Below, in pieces: positions 1 to 7,632 of a stretch of 30,888 nt of DNA. Position 1 is the stretch's first letter, and each line of letters opens with the position of its first letter. The position numbers were made by a program, and so were the translations under genes. The DNA lies in NCBI GenBank assembly GCA_944358665.1, contig CALVRP010000085.1:1-30888 (forward strand). The letters run 5' to 3'. Source of the stretch: an uncultured Bacilli bacterium. Lineage in GTDB: Bacteria > Bacillota_I > Bacilli_A > RF39 > UBA660. The notes beneath the pieces are model-generated. The model made no database searches, had not been told where the DNA came from, and was given only the letters and a program-made list of their open reading frames with translations.

Positions 1-2
1 CA

Positions 3-263
3 ATTGCACTTTCACAAGTACATAAAAATTATACCATAACAAGGTCAATGAGTCGAATAGCAACACCAACTGATAATCCAATTATAGAATCTAAAAACGG
101 TTGGTTGAAGAAAGAAATGTGTTTAGATTTTAATCAGGATGATTATTCATGTGTCGAAGATTATATAAATGCAATAATTGAAGATCACAATAATTATAGG
201 CCTAGTTATGCTTTAGACTATAAAACCCCAATTGAGTATAGAACTCAATTAGGGTTTAGCTAA
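3..263 (+). CDS. IS3-family transposase OrfB, C-terminal part (cut by window edge)
   Basis: The frame is open from the first bases of the window, so the gene begins upstream; the methionine at 48 is internal (SMSR motif). It is the C-terminal end of a DDE integrase-type transposase. The pattern SMS-x4-TPTDNPIIES ends in the glutamate expected to be the last acidic residue of the DDE triad. It is followed by the W/L-K-x-E segment and by NNYRPSYALDYKTPIEYR, which matches the usual IS3/IS150-group ending. The sequence just after the stop, about 274-292 (TGTCTACTTTTCCTTGACT), is probably the terminal inverted repeat of the element. That assignment is inferred, because the other end is not in the window. 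Whether the element is intact cannot be judged here. Confidence 0.85.
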   Translation: MALSQVHKNYTITRSMSRIATPTDNPIIESKNGWLKKEMCLDFNQDDYSCVEDYINAIIEDHNNYRPSYALDYKTPIEYRTQLGFS

Positions 264-273
264 GTAGTTTTTA

Positions 274-292
274 ATTGTCTACTTTTCCTTGA
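274..292. repeat. Probable right terminal inverted repeat of the IS3-like element
   Basis: This short stretch follows the transposase stop by about ten bases, where IS3-family elements normally end. It starts with TGTCTACTTTT. The left end lies outside the window, so neither the repeat nor a target-site duplication can be confirmed. The stop codon of the neighbouring minus-strand peptidase gene (293-295) falls right at this boundary. Confidence 0.4.
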
Positions 293-1561
293 CTAGTTCA
301 AATCAGTAGTTTTGTCTTTATATTTAGGGTCAATCAATTCTCCAATGGTATAATTACTAAAATCTAAACTGTTTATTATTTTTTTATATTTTTCAAAAGG
401 TATATCAAAATCTTTGGCTTCATCTAAATATGGATAATTATAGGTAACGATATTTTCCATAAATGGCATTACAATACTTGATAAATAATCAAATCTTGTA
501 ATAAAGTTGGTTAAAGTTTGTTTAATTTCTAATTCAAACAATTCCTTATTAAATGTTTTATTATTTATTTCATCTTGAATAGTTTTAATAAATATATCAC
601 TATTAATATTATAAGCACCAATACTACATATCATAAAATCATCTTGAAAATTAGTAAAATAGCTTATACCATCAGTGATTATTTTATCATCTTCAAGTTT
701 TTTTCTAATGAGTGAAGAATAGCCAAAATTAATCGTTAAATAATTGTGTATACTACTTTCAAGATTAAGTCTTTCTCTTGGTGATAAATGTCTAATATCG
801 ATTTTATATCTAATAGAAGTATAAGTATCGCTAGTTTCTTTGTATACTTTAAAATATTTATTTTTTATTGTTATAGGTTCTTTTAAATCAATTAAGTTAG
901 TTTCATGATTTTCTATTTTCTGTGAGGCAAAGAAAGATTTGATTTGTTTTAAATATTTATCTTTATCGAAATTGCCAGCGATAATTAAAAATTGATTTGT
1001 AGGTCTATAAAAAGCGTTATAACATACTTTTACTGTTTCTAAATCTAAATCCTCAATCTCTTTAATTGTTCCAATAACACTTCTAAAATCGGTTTTATGA
1101 AACAAACTTTCATAAAATTTTTCATTAAAATGAAAAAACTTGCGATCATTACTTCTTCTTATTTCTTCAAAAATTGCTTTTTTAACTTTTTCTAAGTTTT
1201 CCACCGTAAAAATAGGGTTATAAATATTAGTAAGCATAATGTTTAGAGCTTTTTCCATATTTTCAACACCATCAATATAATATCTAGTCATATTTGATGA
1301 GGTGACCGCATTACTATTTATCAATTCATCACCAGTTAAAGTCAAAAAATTTCCCGCTTTTCCATGTTCACAAAGAAAATGTTCTAGAAGGTGGGCGATA
1401 CCATCACTAATATGATATTCTTTACCATCATAAATAAAGTCCTTTGTTTTTCCACCATATTTAGTTACTAACTCTGCATGAATTGTATGTTTCGTATCGT
1501 CATTATAAAAATAAACAGTTAAACCGTTATCTAAAATATAAGTAGTTAAATTATTTGGCAT
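293..1561 (-). CDS. ymfH: M16 family zinc peptidase, YmfH-like (catalytic subunit)
   Basis: This 422-residue protein carries the inverted zinc motif HxxEH (His57, Glu60, His61, in AHLLEHFLCEH). A following Glu at 132/133 (FEEIRR) is the likely third zinc ligand. It is therefore the catalytic half of a two-subunit M16B-type peptidase. In Bacillus the paired YmfF/YmfH proteins sit together as here; their substrate is not established. The start ATG overlaps the end of the upstream ymfF-like gene by 11 bases, so the two are co-transcribed and probably translationally coupled. The length is close to the usual size of about 425. The TAG stop lies at the apparent junction with the IS3 element, so the last residues may be altered from the original C-terminus. 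Confidence 0.88.
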   Translation of the reverse strand: MPNNLTTYILDNGLTVYFYNDDTKHTIHAELVTKYGGKTKDFIYDGKEYHISDGIAHLLEHFLCEHGKAGNFLTLTGDELINSNAVTSSNMTRYYIDGVENMEKALNIMLTNIYNPIFTVENLEKVKKAIFEEIRRSNDRKFFHFNEKFYESLFHKTDFRSVIGTIKEIEDLDLETVKVCYNAFYRPTNQFLIIAGNFDKDKYLKQIKSFFASQKIENHETNLIDLKEPITIKNKYFKVYKETSDTYTSIRYKIDIRHLSPRERLNLESSIHNYLTINFGYSSLIRKKLEDDKIITDGISYFTNFQDDFMICSIGAYNINSDIFIKTIQDEINNKTFNKELFELEIKQTLTNFITRFDYLSSIVMPFMENIVTYNYPYLDEAKDFDIPFEKYKKIINSLDFSNYTIGELIDPKYKDKTTDLN

Positions 1562-2801
1562 CTTTCATCCCCCTTACAAAATATTGTGTATCTAGAACAA
1601 GTCTGTCAGCCAGCTTGGCAACATCTGTTTCGGTTACTTCGCATAGTTTTTTATAATTATATTCCCGGCCTTCAAAAAATCCTAGTGTTTCATCGATAAA
1701 GTCATTAAATATAAGCATCTTTCGGTCTTTGTCTTTAATTAATTCGATTCTTTCAGAATTTTTAATTTTTTCAAGCAATGGTCTTATATAGTCTTCATCT
1801 TTTAATAAATTAATAACTTCTTCAAAAGTTTTTATAGCTTTTTCTTTAGAACTTCTATTAATAAGGGCGGTTAAAGCTAAAAAACCATAGCGGTTGCGAC
1901 AAGTTGCCCCACAGGTATAAACCAGATCATTTTCAAGTCGCATTTTTTTAAATAAGATGAAAGAGGCTTGATTATTCAAAAGATAACTTATAGCGTTTAA
2001 TGTGTAGCGATCTTTTTCTTTCATATCTTTTACCTTGTAAACTAAAGAAATATAAGATTGGAAAAAATCTTTTTCTTCAGTAATTGCTTGAAATTCAAAT
2101 GGCTCTAAAAAGTGATTTTGATTTTTACTAATTTTAATAGTAGTTTCATCCTTTTTAAAAATATATTTTTTTATTAAGTCATTAATTTTGTTTTCATCAA
2201 CATCTCCCATAACGAAGACAAATGGATTATTATTAATAATATTTTGTTTGTAAAATTGATATAGACTTTGCGCAGTTACTTTTTCTAATTGCCTTTTGTG
2301 ATTAGCCATAGTAGAACTAAGTCTGGTATTAGGTGCGCTAATTTCAAAAAGTCTTCTATTTGCGTAATTAGCAATTAAATGCTCACTTTCTTCAATATTT
2401 TTTGTGTAAATATCAATAAACTTTTCAAGTTCATCAACTTCAAACCCATCATTTATGGTAAATGGATTATAAATATAATCAGCGAAAAAAGCCATACACT
2501 TTTCTAACGATACATCTTTTAAATTTTTTGGATTAGGTATAGTCAAAATAAACCTTGTATATGAAGTTCCTTCGAGACTAGTTCTAGAAGGATATAAAGA
2601 AATAATATGATTATTAATAATAGCATTTTTAAAATCTTGTTTTTCTTTATAATTCATACTTCTGTTTATAACATCATTAATTAAACGAACTGTCATAAAA
2701 TCTTCATCTTTATACTTATAAGGAAATACTGCTGATATTGTAATTGTTCCAAACGACTTATTTTGTAAAAAATAAGGGCCTCTTTCTTTCTCTAATAACA
2801 T
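1551..2801 (-). CDS. ymfF: M16 family peptidase-like protein, YmfF-like (non-catalytic subunit)
   Basis: This 416-residue M16-fold protein has no HxxEH zinc motif. Around residues 285-295 it has the R-x-E-x-D-L-V-Y segment (MRLENDLVYTCGA). That matches the Arg/Tyr pair which the inactive subunit of heterodimeric M16 enzymes supplies to the active site. It is expected to pair with the HxxEH protein encoded directly downstream. The start ATG follows a GGTGATG-type ribosome binding site and a short leader. It is the first gene of a two-gene minus-strand operon, divergent from the CmpB-like membrane protein gene. In Bacillus this pair lies near competence, division and lipid genes; no such neighbours are seen here. 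Confidence 0.82.
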   Translation of the reverse strand: MLLEKERGPYFLQNKSFGTITISAVFPYKYKDEDFMTVRLINDVINRSMNYKEKQDFKNAIINNHIISLYPSRTSLEGTSYTRFILTIPNPKNLKDVSLEKCMAFFADYIYNPFTINDGFEVDELEKFIDIYTKNIEESEHLIANYANRRLFEISAPNTRLSSTMANHKRQLEKVTAQSLYQFYKQNIINNNPFVFVMGDVDENKINDLIKKYIFKKDETTIKISKNQNHFLEPFEFQAITEEKDFFQSYISLVYKVKDMKEKDRYTLNAISYLLNNQASFILFKKMRLENDLVYTCGATCRNRYGFLALTALINRSSKEKAIKTFEEVINLLKDEDYIRPLLEKIKNSERIELIKDKDRKMLIFNDFIDETLGFFEGREYNYKKLCEVTETDVAKLADRLVLDTQYFVRGMKDAK

Positions 2802-2819
2802 ACATACATCACCATCACC

Positions 2820-2825
2820 ATTATA
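2820..2825 (-). promoter_or_regulatory. -10 box of the ymfF-ymfH promoter
   Basis: On the minus strand a perfect TATAAT is preceded by TATGC and lies about 18 bases upstream of the ymfF start. The -35 region is AT-rich with no good match, so this promoter is only moderately supported. Confidence 0.45.
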
Positions 2826-2884
2826 GCATATTTTAATTGCTAAAATAATAATAAAATGTTAAAATAAAAATAGGAGTGAGTGGT

Positions 2885-3577
2885 ATGCAGTTAGAACATT
2901 ATTTTCTATTATTTATTATTTATTCTTTTTTTGGCTGGCTAATTGAAATGATAAATACCTTAATTATTGAACATAAGGTTATTAACCGAGGTTTTTTAAT
3001 CGGCCCATACTGCCCAATATATGGTGTTGGAGCTTTGCTTATTACTTTTGCTTTAGATGATTATAGTTCCGACCCTTTAGTCTTATTTGTTATGTCAGTC
3101 ATTCTTTGTTGTATTTTAGAATATTTAACAAGTTATTTAATGGAAAAGATTTTCAAAACAAGATGGTGGGATTATAGTGATAAAAAGTTTAATATAAATG
3201 GAAGAATTTGTTTAGAAGCGGCTACCTTATTTGGCATTTTAGGAGTATTTATTATATATGTTTTAAATCCGTTTTTTTGCACATTACTAACCAGTATTCC
3301 AAGCATTATAATTACAATATTATTTGTAACAATCTTATTGTTTTTTGTCCTTGACTTTGCGGTATCATTTAAAATAATTACGAATATTGAAGGCATTGAT
3401 TTAGATAGAGTAAAGGATAGCACCGAAGAAGTAAGTAATTTAGTAAGAGAATTTCTTTTAAATAATACAATTTTAAATAGGAGATTAGCAAAAGCTTTCC
3501 CGCATTTTAAAGTGTCCAAAGCCTTTGTTCAAAAGTACAAGAAAAAACTAGATAAAAAACTTGATAAAAATGAATAA
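2885..3577 (+). CDS. CmpB-type putative ABC transporter membrane protein (PF06541 family)
   Basis: This 230-residue polytopic membrane protein has about five hydrophobic segments. It shows the family's recurrent features: an early FGWLIE segment, then NRGFLIGPYCPIYGVG, then an EY-x3-YLMEK-x4-RWWDYS stretch followed by N-x-NGRICLE. These mark the 'putative ABC-transporter type IV' family (CmpB, PF06541). Despite the name, members have no proven transport role. The ATG at 2885 is preferred because AGGAG at 2872-2876 lies eight bases before it. An upstream in-frame GTG at 2876 overlaps that ribosome binding site and is rejected. The C-terminus is a lysine-rich cytoplasmic tail. The gene diverges from the ymf pair and is followed after 42 bases by a lipoprotein gene on the same strand. 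Confidence 0.8.
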   Translation: MQLEHYFLLFIIYSFFGWLIEMINTLIIEHKVINRGFLIGPYCPIYGVGALLITFALDDYSSDPLVLFVMSVILCCILEYLTSYLMEKIFKTRWWDYSDKKFNINGRICLEAATLFGILGVFIIYVLNPFFCTLLTSIPSIIITILFVTILLFFVLDFAVSFKIITNIEGIDLDRVKDSTEEVSNLVREFLLNNTILNRRLAKAFPHFKVSKAFVQKYKKKLDKKLDKNE

Positions 3578-3619
3578 AAATTAATTTTATTTTCCACAAT
3601 AAAAATGAGGTGGAAAATC

Positions 3620-4171
3620 ATGAAAAAATTTATTATATATATTGTAACGGTAATTTTAGTTTTTGCTTTGTGTGGTTGTGATATGAACATGGATAATACG
3701 CCAACAAAAAAAGTTGAAAATTTACTTACAAAATATCAAAGCTTAGATGATGATGTTTTAGAAGATTTAGATAATACTTTAAAAAAAGATACTAGCTTAG
3801 ATGATGAAATGCGTGAAGAGTATCGTGATTTTATGAAAAAACATTATGAAGATTTAGTCTATGAAATAAAAGATGAAACTGTTGATGGAGATGTCGCTAC
3901 AGTTACGGCAGAAATCACAGTGCGTGATTATTCTGATGTTGTTACGAATGCGGCGGCTTATAGATTAGATAATGAAGATGAGTTTAATGATGAAAGTGGA
4001 AATTATAGTGACTCATTATTTACAAAGTATCGTTTAGATAAATTAAAAGAAGTAGAAGATACAGTTACTTATACTATAGAGTTTAACTTAACTAAAGAAA
4101 AAGATGAATGGAAAGTGGAACAGTTAAGTGAAGAAGATATGAGTAAAATTAATGGATTATATGCAAATTAA
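3620..4171 (+). CDS. Predicted lipoprotein of unknown function
   Basis: This 183-residue protein has a typical lipoprotein signal peptide: MKK, a hydrophobic core, then LCGC with the predicted lipidated cysteine at residue 20. The mature part is acidic and has mixed helix and strand character. Its pattern of a helical N-terminal half followed by VTAEITVRDYSD and YTIEFNLTKEKDEWKVEQL suggests an NTF2/DUF4878-like fold with a final antiparallel sheet; this is by general appearance only. The start at 3620 has GAGGTGG upstream. An earlier in-frame ATG at 3605 overlaps that ribosome binding site and is rejected. A strong terminator follows the stop codon. The function is unknown. Confidence 0.75.
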   Translation: MKKFIIYIVTVILVFALCGCDMNMDNTPTKKVENLLTKYQSLDDDVLEDLDNTLKKDTSLDDEMREEYRDFMKKHYEDLVYEIKDETVDGDVATVTAEITVRDYSDVVTNAAAYRLDNEDEFNDESGNYSDSLFTKYRLDKLKEVEDTVTYTIEFNLTKEKDEWKVEQLSEEDMSKINGLYAN

Positions 4172-4174
4172 AAT

Positions 4175-4210
4175 AAAATGGACATGGCCCGCATATTCTG
4201 TCCATTTTTT
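4175..4210 (+). terminator. Rho-independent terminator after the lipoprotein gene
   Basis: A perfect 10-bp stem (AAAATGGACA paired with TGTCCATTTT, 4175-4184 and 4199-4208) has a 14-base loop and ends in a run of T. It starts four bases after the lipoprotein stop and ends about 25 bases before the next GTG start. Confidence 0.8.
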
Positions 4211-4234
4211 GTATATACTTTTTTAGGTGATAAC

Positions 4235-5317
4235 GTGAAAAAAGTATTATTATTTTTAATCTTACTATGTTTACCATTTTCTGTGCAAGCTTTTAGTAGT
4301 AATGCTAAAGCAGTAGTTTTAATGGATATGGATAGTAAACGAGTTCTGTATTCAGAAAATCCACATTATACGCAAAGCGTCGCTTCTATTTCTAAAGTTA
4401 TGACAGCTATTCTGGCGATTGAAAACGGAAAATTAGATAAAACAATCAAAGTTGGAGATGAAGTTTTAAAGGCATATGGTTCGGCTATATATTTAAAAGT
4501 CGGCGAAAAAATGAAATTAGAAGATCTTCTTTATGGTCTAATGCTTCGAAGTGGCAATGATGCCGCTTTAGTAATTGCAAATAATATTGCTGGTAGTGAA
4601 GAAAAATTTGTTAAAATGATGAATGATAAAGCTAAAGAACTTGGAATGAGTGATACAACATTTAACAATCCACATGGCCTTGATGAAGAAGATGACGGTA
4701 ATATTTCTAGCGCCTATGATATGGCACTTTTGATGAGCTATGCTATGAAAAATGAAGATTTTAAAGAAATTGTAAAAGCAAAATATCATACTGTTAAAAC
4801 TAATAAAAATACTTATAAATGGAAAAATAAAAATAAGCTTTTGTTTAATTATAAATACACGATTGGTGGAAAAACAGGATTTACAAAAAATGCTAGAAGA
4901 ACTTTAGTAACAGCAGCTTCTAATAATGATTTAAATTTAACAGTTGTTACAATTCAAGATGGAAGTGATTTTAGTGATCATGAAAAATTATATGAAGAAG
5001 CGTTTAACAGTTATAAAAATTATCAAATTTTAAATAGTGGAAGTATTTCTATTTTAGGTGAAGATTATTATAAAAATAATGAGTTATATCTTAAAAATGA
5101 TTTTACTTATCCTTTAACAGATAGTGAAAAAGAAACTATTAATTTGAAGTTTGAATTAGAGAAAAAAAGAGATTATAAAAATGATGATCAAGTCGGAAAC
5201 GTTCAAATACATGTTGGCGATAAAATAGTTCATACAGAAGATATATATGTTAAGTTAGATAAAACAAAATTAAGCTTTTTTGACAAATTAAAAAACTTTT
5301 TCACCAATAACTTATAA
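4235..5317 (+). CDS. D-alanyl-D-alanine carboxypeptidase, S11 family (DacB/DacF-like)
   Basis: This 360-residue low-molecular-weight penicillin-binding protein trims the terminal D-Ala of peptidoglycan stem peptides outside the membrane. All three catalytic motifs are present: SISK (Ser51-Lys54), SGN (106-108) and KTG (213-215). A cleavable signal peptide covers about residues 1-19 (ending VQA). The C-terminal part fits the beta-rich PBP5 C-terminal domain, with a possible amphipathic anchor at the end. The GTG at 4235, preceded by TTAGGTGATAAC, is chosen; a longer open frame from 4178 starts inside the upstream terminator. The next gene is rluB. In Bacillus subtilis the sporulation carboxypeptidase gene dacB is followed by spmA, spmB and the rluB homologue, so this may be the spore-cortex enzyme with spmAB lost. 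Confidence 0.9.
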   Translation: MKKVLLFLILLCLPFSVQAFSSNAKAVVLMDMDSKRVLYSENPHYTQSVASISKVMTAILAIENGKLDKTIKVGDEVLKAYGSAIYLKVGEKMKLEDLLYGLMLRSGNDAALVIANNIAGSEEKFVKMMNDKAKELGMSDTTFNNPHGLDEEDDGNISSAYDMALLMSYAMKNEDFKEIVKAKYHTVKTNKNTYKWKNKNKLLFNYKYTIGGKTGFTKNARRTLVTAASNNDLNLTVVTIQDGSDFSDHEKLYEEAFNSYKNYQILNSGSISILGEDYYKNNELYLKNDFTYPLTDSEKETINLKFELEKKRDYKNDDQVGNVQIHVGDKIVHTEDIYVKLDKTKLSFFDKLKNFFTNNL

Positions 5318-5318
5318 C

Positions 5319-5347
5319 TTGTAAAATTACCATGTTTTCGGTATAAT
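5319..5347 (+). promoter_or_regulatory. Sigma-A type promoter of rluB
   Basis: A -35 box TTGTAA (5319-5324), a 17-base spacer and a perfect -10 box TATAAT (5342-5347) lie just before the AGGTGA ribosome binding site of rluB. Confidence 0.65.
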
Positions 5348-5363
5348 GTAAAAGGTGAATGAC

Positions 5364-6077
5364 ATGGAAAGATTACAAAAAATAATTGCTAATTCTGGTT
5401 ACTGTTCTAGACGAAAAGCAGAAGATTTAATAACTTCAGGAAAGGTTAGTGTTAATGGTAAAGTAGTAAAAGATTTAGGAACCAAAGCATCTTTAAATGA
5501 TACTATTTTAGTCGAAGGAAAAGCTATAAAACACAAAAATTTAGAATATATTCTTTTATATAAGCCGAGAGGCGTTGTTACAACGACTAAAGATGAAAAA
5601 GGCAGAAAAACTGTTATTGATTTAGTTGAAACTAAAAATAGATTATATCCGGTAGGACGTCTTGATTATGACACTAGCGGTTTACTATTACTTACTAATG
5701 ATGGAGATTTAACTAATAAATTAATTCATCCAAGTAATGAAATCGATAAAGTTTATGTGGCCAAAATAAATCAATCCGTAATTCCTGAAAAAATAAAATC
5801 TTTAAATAAAGGTATAATCATTGACGGTAAAAAAACAGCCCCAGCTAAAACAAAAATTTTAAAAATTGATAAAAAAAATAATTATTCATTAGTTAGAATA
5901 ACTATTCATGAAGGGAAAAATCATCAAGTAAAAAAAATGTTTGAAGCTATTGGCTATAAAGTTACCAAACTAAAAAGAGAAGAATTTGCTTTTTTAAATT
6001 TAAATGGTTTAACTTCTGGCGAATATCGTCATTTAACTATAAAAGAAGTTAAAAAATTATATGCGTTAACTAAATAG
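5364..6077 (+). CDS. rluB: 23S rRNA pseudouridine synthase, RluB/RsuA family
   Basis: This 237-residue protein has an N-terminal S4 RNA-binding domain (residues 1-60, with MERLQKIIANSGYCSRRKAE). It is followed by the RsuA/RluB catalytic domain with the motif GRLDYDTSGLLLL, in which Asp101 is the expected nucleophile. It isomerises a uridine in large-subunit rRNA, in the family's usual role at the peptidyl transferase region. The ATG at 5364 follows AAAGGTGA; an upstream in-frame GTG at 5355 lies inside that ribosome binding site. It has its own promoter and a terminator downstream. RsuA and RluE are alternatives within the superfamily, but the length and the Firmicute context favour RluB. Confidence 0.88.
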   Translation: MERLQKIIANSGYCSRRKAEDLITSGKVSVNGKVVKDLGTKASLNDTILVEGKAIKHKNLEYILLYKPRGVVTTTKDEKGRKTVIDLVETKNRLYPVGRLDYDTSGLLLLTNDGDLTNKLIHPSNEIDKVYVAKINQSVIPEKIKSLNKGIIIDGKKTAPAKTKILKIDKKNNYSLVRITIHEGKNHQVKKMFEAIGYKVTKLKREEFAFLNLNGLTSGEYRHLTIKEVKKLYALTK

Positions 6078-6088
6078 TACATTTACAA

Positions 6089-6111
6089 GCACTTATTAAA
6101 AGTGTTTTTTT
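6089..6111 (+). terminator. Rho-independent terminator after rluB
   Basis: The stem GCACTT/AAGTGT (one G-U pair) has a short AT loop and is followed by seven to eight T. It sits immediately before the sortase promoter. Confidence 0.65.
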
Positions 6112-6113
6112 AT

Positions 6114-6142
6114 TTGACTTAAATACTTTATAAAGGTATAAT
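6114..6142 (+). promoter_or_regulatory. Sigma-A type promoter of the sortase gene
   Basis: TTGACT (6114-6119), a 17-base spacer and TATAAT (6137-6142) form a near-consensus promoter. It lies about 35 bases before the sortase start, which has a TGGAGG ribosome binding site. Confidence 0.75.
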
Positions 6143-6177
6143 TAAAAAAAATAATTACTTTAGTATGGAGGTAAAAT

Positions 6178-7299
6178 ATGTCAGATAAAATAACATATGA
6201 ACAGCTACTGTCAAAATTAGTTGATGAGTATGGATGGTCTGAAGAAGCGGCTAATAAATTTATATTTGATAGTGTTAAAGATGAAAATATAAAAAGAAAA
6301 GCTAATGAAGCTTTAAATAAACAGAATAAAGCGGAAGAAACAATTCCAGTTTCTGAAACTATAGTAGAAAAGAATATTACCAAGTCTGAGCCGGAAAAGC
6401 AAAAGCCTATAATAGAAGATGTGGTATCAAAACCTAATAGACCAAGGGTTAAGATTACGCTTGATAATATGCCAAAAAAGAAGAAAAAATTTAAGTTAAT
6501 TCAAAAAGTGGCAGCAGTAGTTATGACAATATCTCTTGTTAGTTTAGCTCTTATGAGCCCAGGAATTGTCGAAAAATTAGGTGAATATCAAGCTAATGAA
6601 AATTTAAATAATGAAGTTGCTAGTTTAGTTGTTACTGATGATGCATATAGTGTTGGTAATATTAATAATCTGAGTGATGTCCAAAAATTTAACGATGTTG
6701 ATTTTGAAACTTTAAAACAAATAAATCCAGATACAGTAGGTTGGCTTGAATGGGAAGGGACTAATATAGATTATCCAGTCGTTCAAGGAGAGGATAATGA
6801 TTATTACTTACATCACGCAATTGATGGCAAAGAAAATAGTGCGGGGACACTTTTTATGGACAAAGATAATAGTGCTAGTTTTACTGATGATGTAACTGTT
6901 ATTTTTGGTCATAATATGAGAAATGATTCGATGTTTGGTTCGTTAAGTAATCTTCAAGATCAGAAGTTTTATGAAGAACATCCAACTATGTACTATCATA
7001 CAGAAGATGCTGTTTATGAAATTGATCTTTTTTCGGCCGTTAATCAAGATTTTAAAGATTTAACATATGGAAATTATAATGATTCTTCAGAATTTGTTAC
7101 AGATATGAATGAAGTTAAACAAAATTCAACTTTTCAAAGTGATGTTCAAGTTGATGAAAATTCACAAGTGGTTGTTTTATCAACCTGTCTTGACTCTGGA
7201 AGTAATGGAACCGATAATCGATTCTTAGTTTATGGTTCGGTAAATAAAGTATTAGATAAAACAATGATTAATAATATGACTGCAGGAAGACAAAGGTAA
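6178..7299 (+). CDS. srtB: Class B sortase with a long N-terminal cytoplasmic region
   Basis: This 373-residue membrane-anchored transpeptidase cleaves a sorting signal and joins the protein to the cell wall or to a pilin. The catalytic residues are His245 (FGHNM), Cys337 (LSTCLDS) and Arg348 (NRFLVYG). The segment NPDTVGWLEWEGTNIDYPVVQ is characteristic of class B. A membrane segment lies at about residues 109-127, after a lysine-rich stretch. The first ~108 residues are predicted to be cytoplasmic, much longer than the short tail typical of sortases. They include a helical region, roughly residues 5-50. The gene has its own promoter and shares a bidirectional terminator with the convergent ferredoxin gene. 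No sorting-signal substrate was recognised in the window. Confidence 0.9.
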   Translation: MSDKITYEQLLSKLVDEYGWSEEAANKFIFDSVKDENIKRKANEALNKQNKAEETIPVSETIVEKNITKSEPEKQKPIIEDVVSKPNRPRVKITLDNMPKKKKKFKLIQKVAAVVMTISLVSLALMSPGIVEKLGEYQANENLNNEVASLVVTDDAYSVGNINNLSDVQKFNDVDFETLKQINPDTVGWLEWEGTNIDYPVVQGEDNDYYLHHAIDGKENSAGTLFMDKDNSASFTDDVTVIFGHNMRNDSMFGSLSNLQDQKFYEEHPTMYYHTEDAVYEIDLFSAVNQDFKDLTYGNYNDSSEFVTDMNEVKQNSTFQSDVQVDENSQVVVLSTCLDSGSNGTDNRFLVYGSVNKVLDKTMINNMTAGRQR

Positions 7300-7300
7300 A

Positions 7301-7335
7301 AAAACAAAGAGGTTATTCTAATTCCTCTTTGTTTT
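7301..7335. terminator. Bidirectional terminator between the sortase and ferredoxin genes
   Basis: A perfect 12-bp stem (AAAACAAAGAGG with CCTCTTTGTTTT) and an 11-base loop give U-rich ends in both directions. The loop contains the stop codon of the minus-strand ferredoxin gene (7313-7315). Confidence 0.85.
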
Positions 7336-7528
7336 CTTTAGCGTCTTCATTATTTATTTTAATCGCATCAGTTGGACAATTTTCCGCTGCTTCGATTACT
7401 TCTTCAGTAACTTCATCCTTAACCACTTCGGCAAGCATGTCATCACCAATTTCAAAGGTATCTGGACAATATGCTGCACATGCGCCACAACCAATACATA
7501 AATCTTTATCAACTTCTATTTTTTCCAT
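7313..7528 (-). CDS. fer: Ferredoxin, single [4Fe-4S] cluster
   Basis: This 71-residue acidic electron carrier has the motif CIGCGACAAYCP (Cys11, 14, 17, 21) and a distal CP at Cys51. Cys11, 14, 17 and 51 are the expected ligands of one [4Fe-4S] cluster, and Cys21 is the extra residue seen in many members. The single distal motif shows it is a monocluster protein, not a 2[4Fe-4S] clostridial ferredoxin. The tail is rich in Glu and Lys. The start has a perfect AGGAGG ribosome binding site. It stands alone, so its redox partners cannot be inferred from the neighbours. Confidence 0.93.
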   Translation of the reverse strand: MEKIEVDKDLCIGCGACAAYCPDTFEIGDDMLAEVVKDEVTEEVIEAAENCPTDAIKINNEDAKENKEELE

Positions 7529-7547
7529 ATTTTGGCCTCCTAAATAA

Positions 7548-7575
7548 TTATATGTAAAAATTTATTAAAAAGCAA
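7548..7575 (-). promoter_or_regulatory. Promoter of the ferredoxin gene
   Basis: Read on the minus strand: TTGCTT (7570-7575), a 16-base spacer and TATAAT (7548-7553), placed about 20 bases before the ferredoxin start. Confidence 0.5.
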
Positions 7576-7632
7576 GACTGTACTTTAAAAAAATGTCAAA
7601 ATATGATATTATTATGATAAGAGGTGAGCGCT

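Noticed and set aside
3172..3519. Long antisense open frame within the CmpB-like gene
   Set aside because: No ribosome binding site, low-complexity basic/hydrophobic translation, and complete overlap with a recognised gene. The same reasoning removes other antisense frames, for example those at 4568-4789, 11589-11825, 16820-17050 and 23838-24062.
4178..4234. Longer N-terminus for the carboxypeptidase (ATG at 4178)
   Set aside because: It would start inside a strong terminator and hide the signal peptide. GTG at 4235 has a good ribosome binding site and gives a normal signal peptide.
7329..7547. Plus-strand open frame opposite the ferredoxin gene
   Set aside because: A Ser-rich shadow of the ferredoxin frame with no start signals; the minus-strand protein has the full Cys motif and an AGGAGG site.
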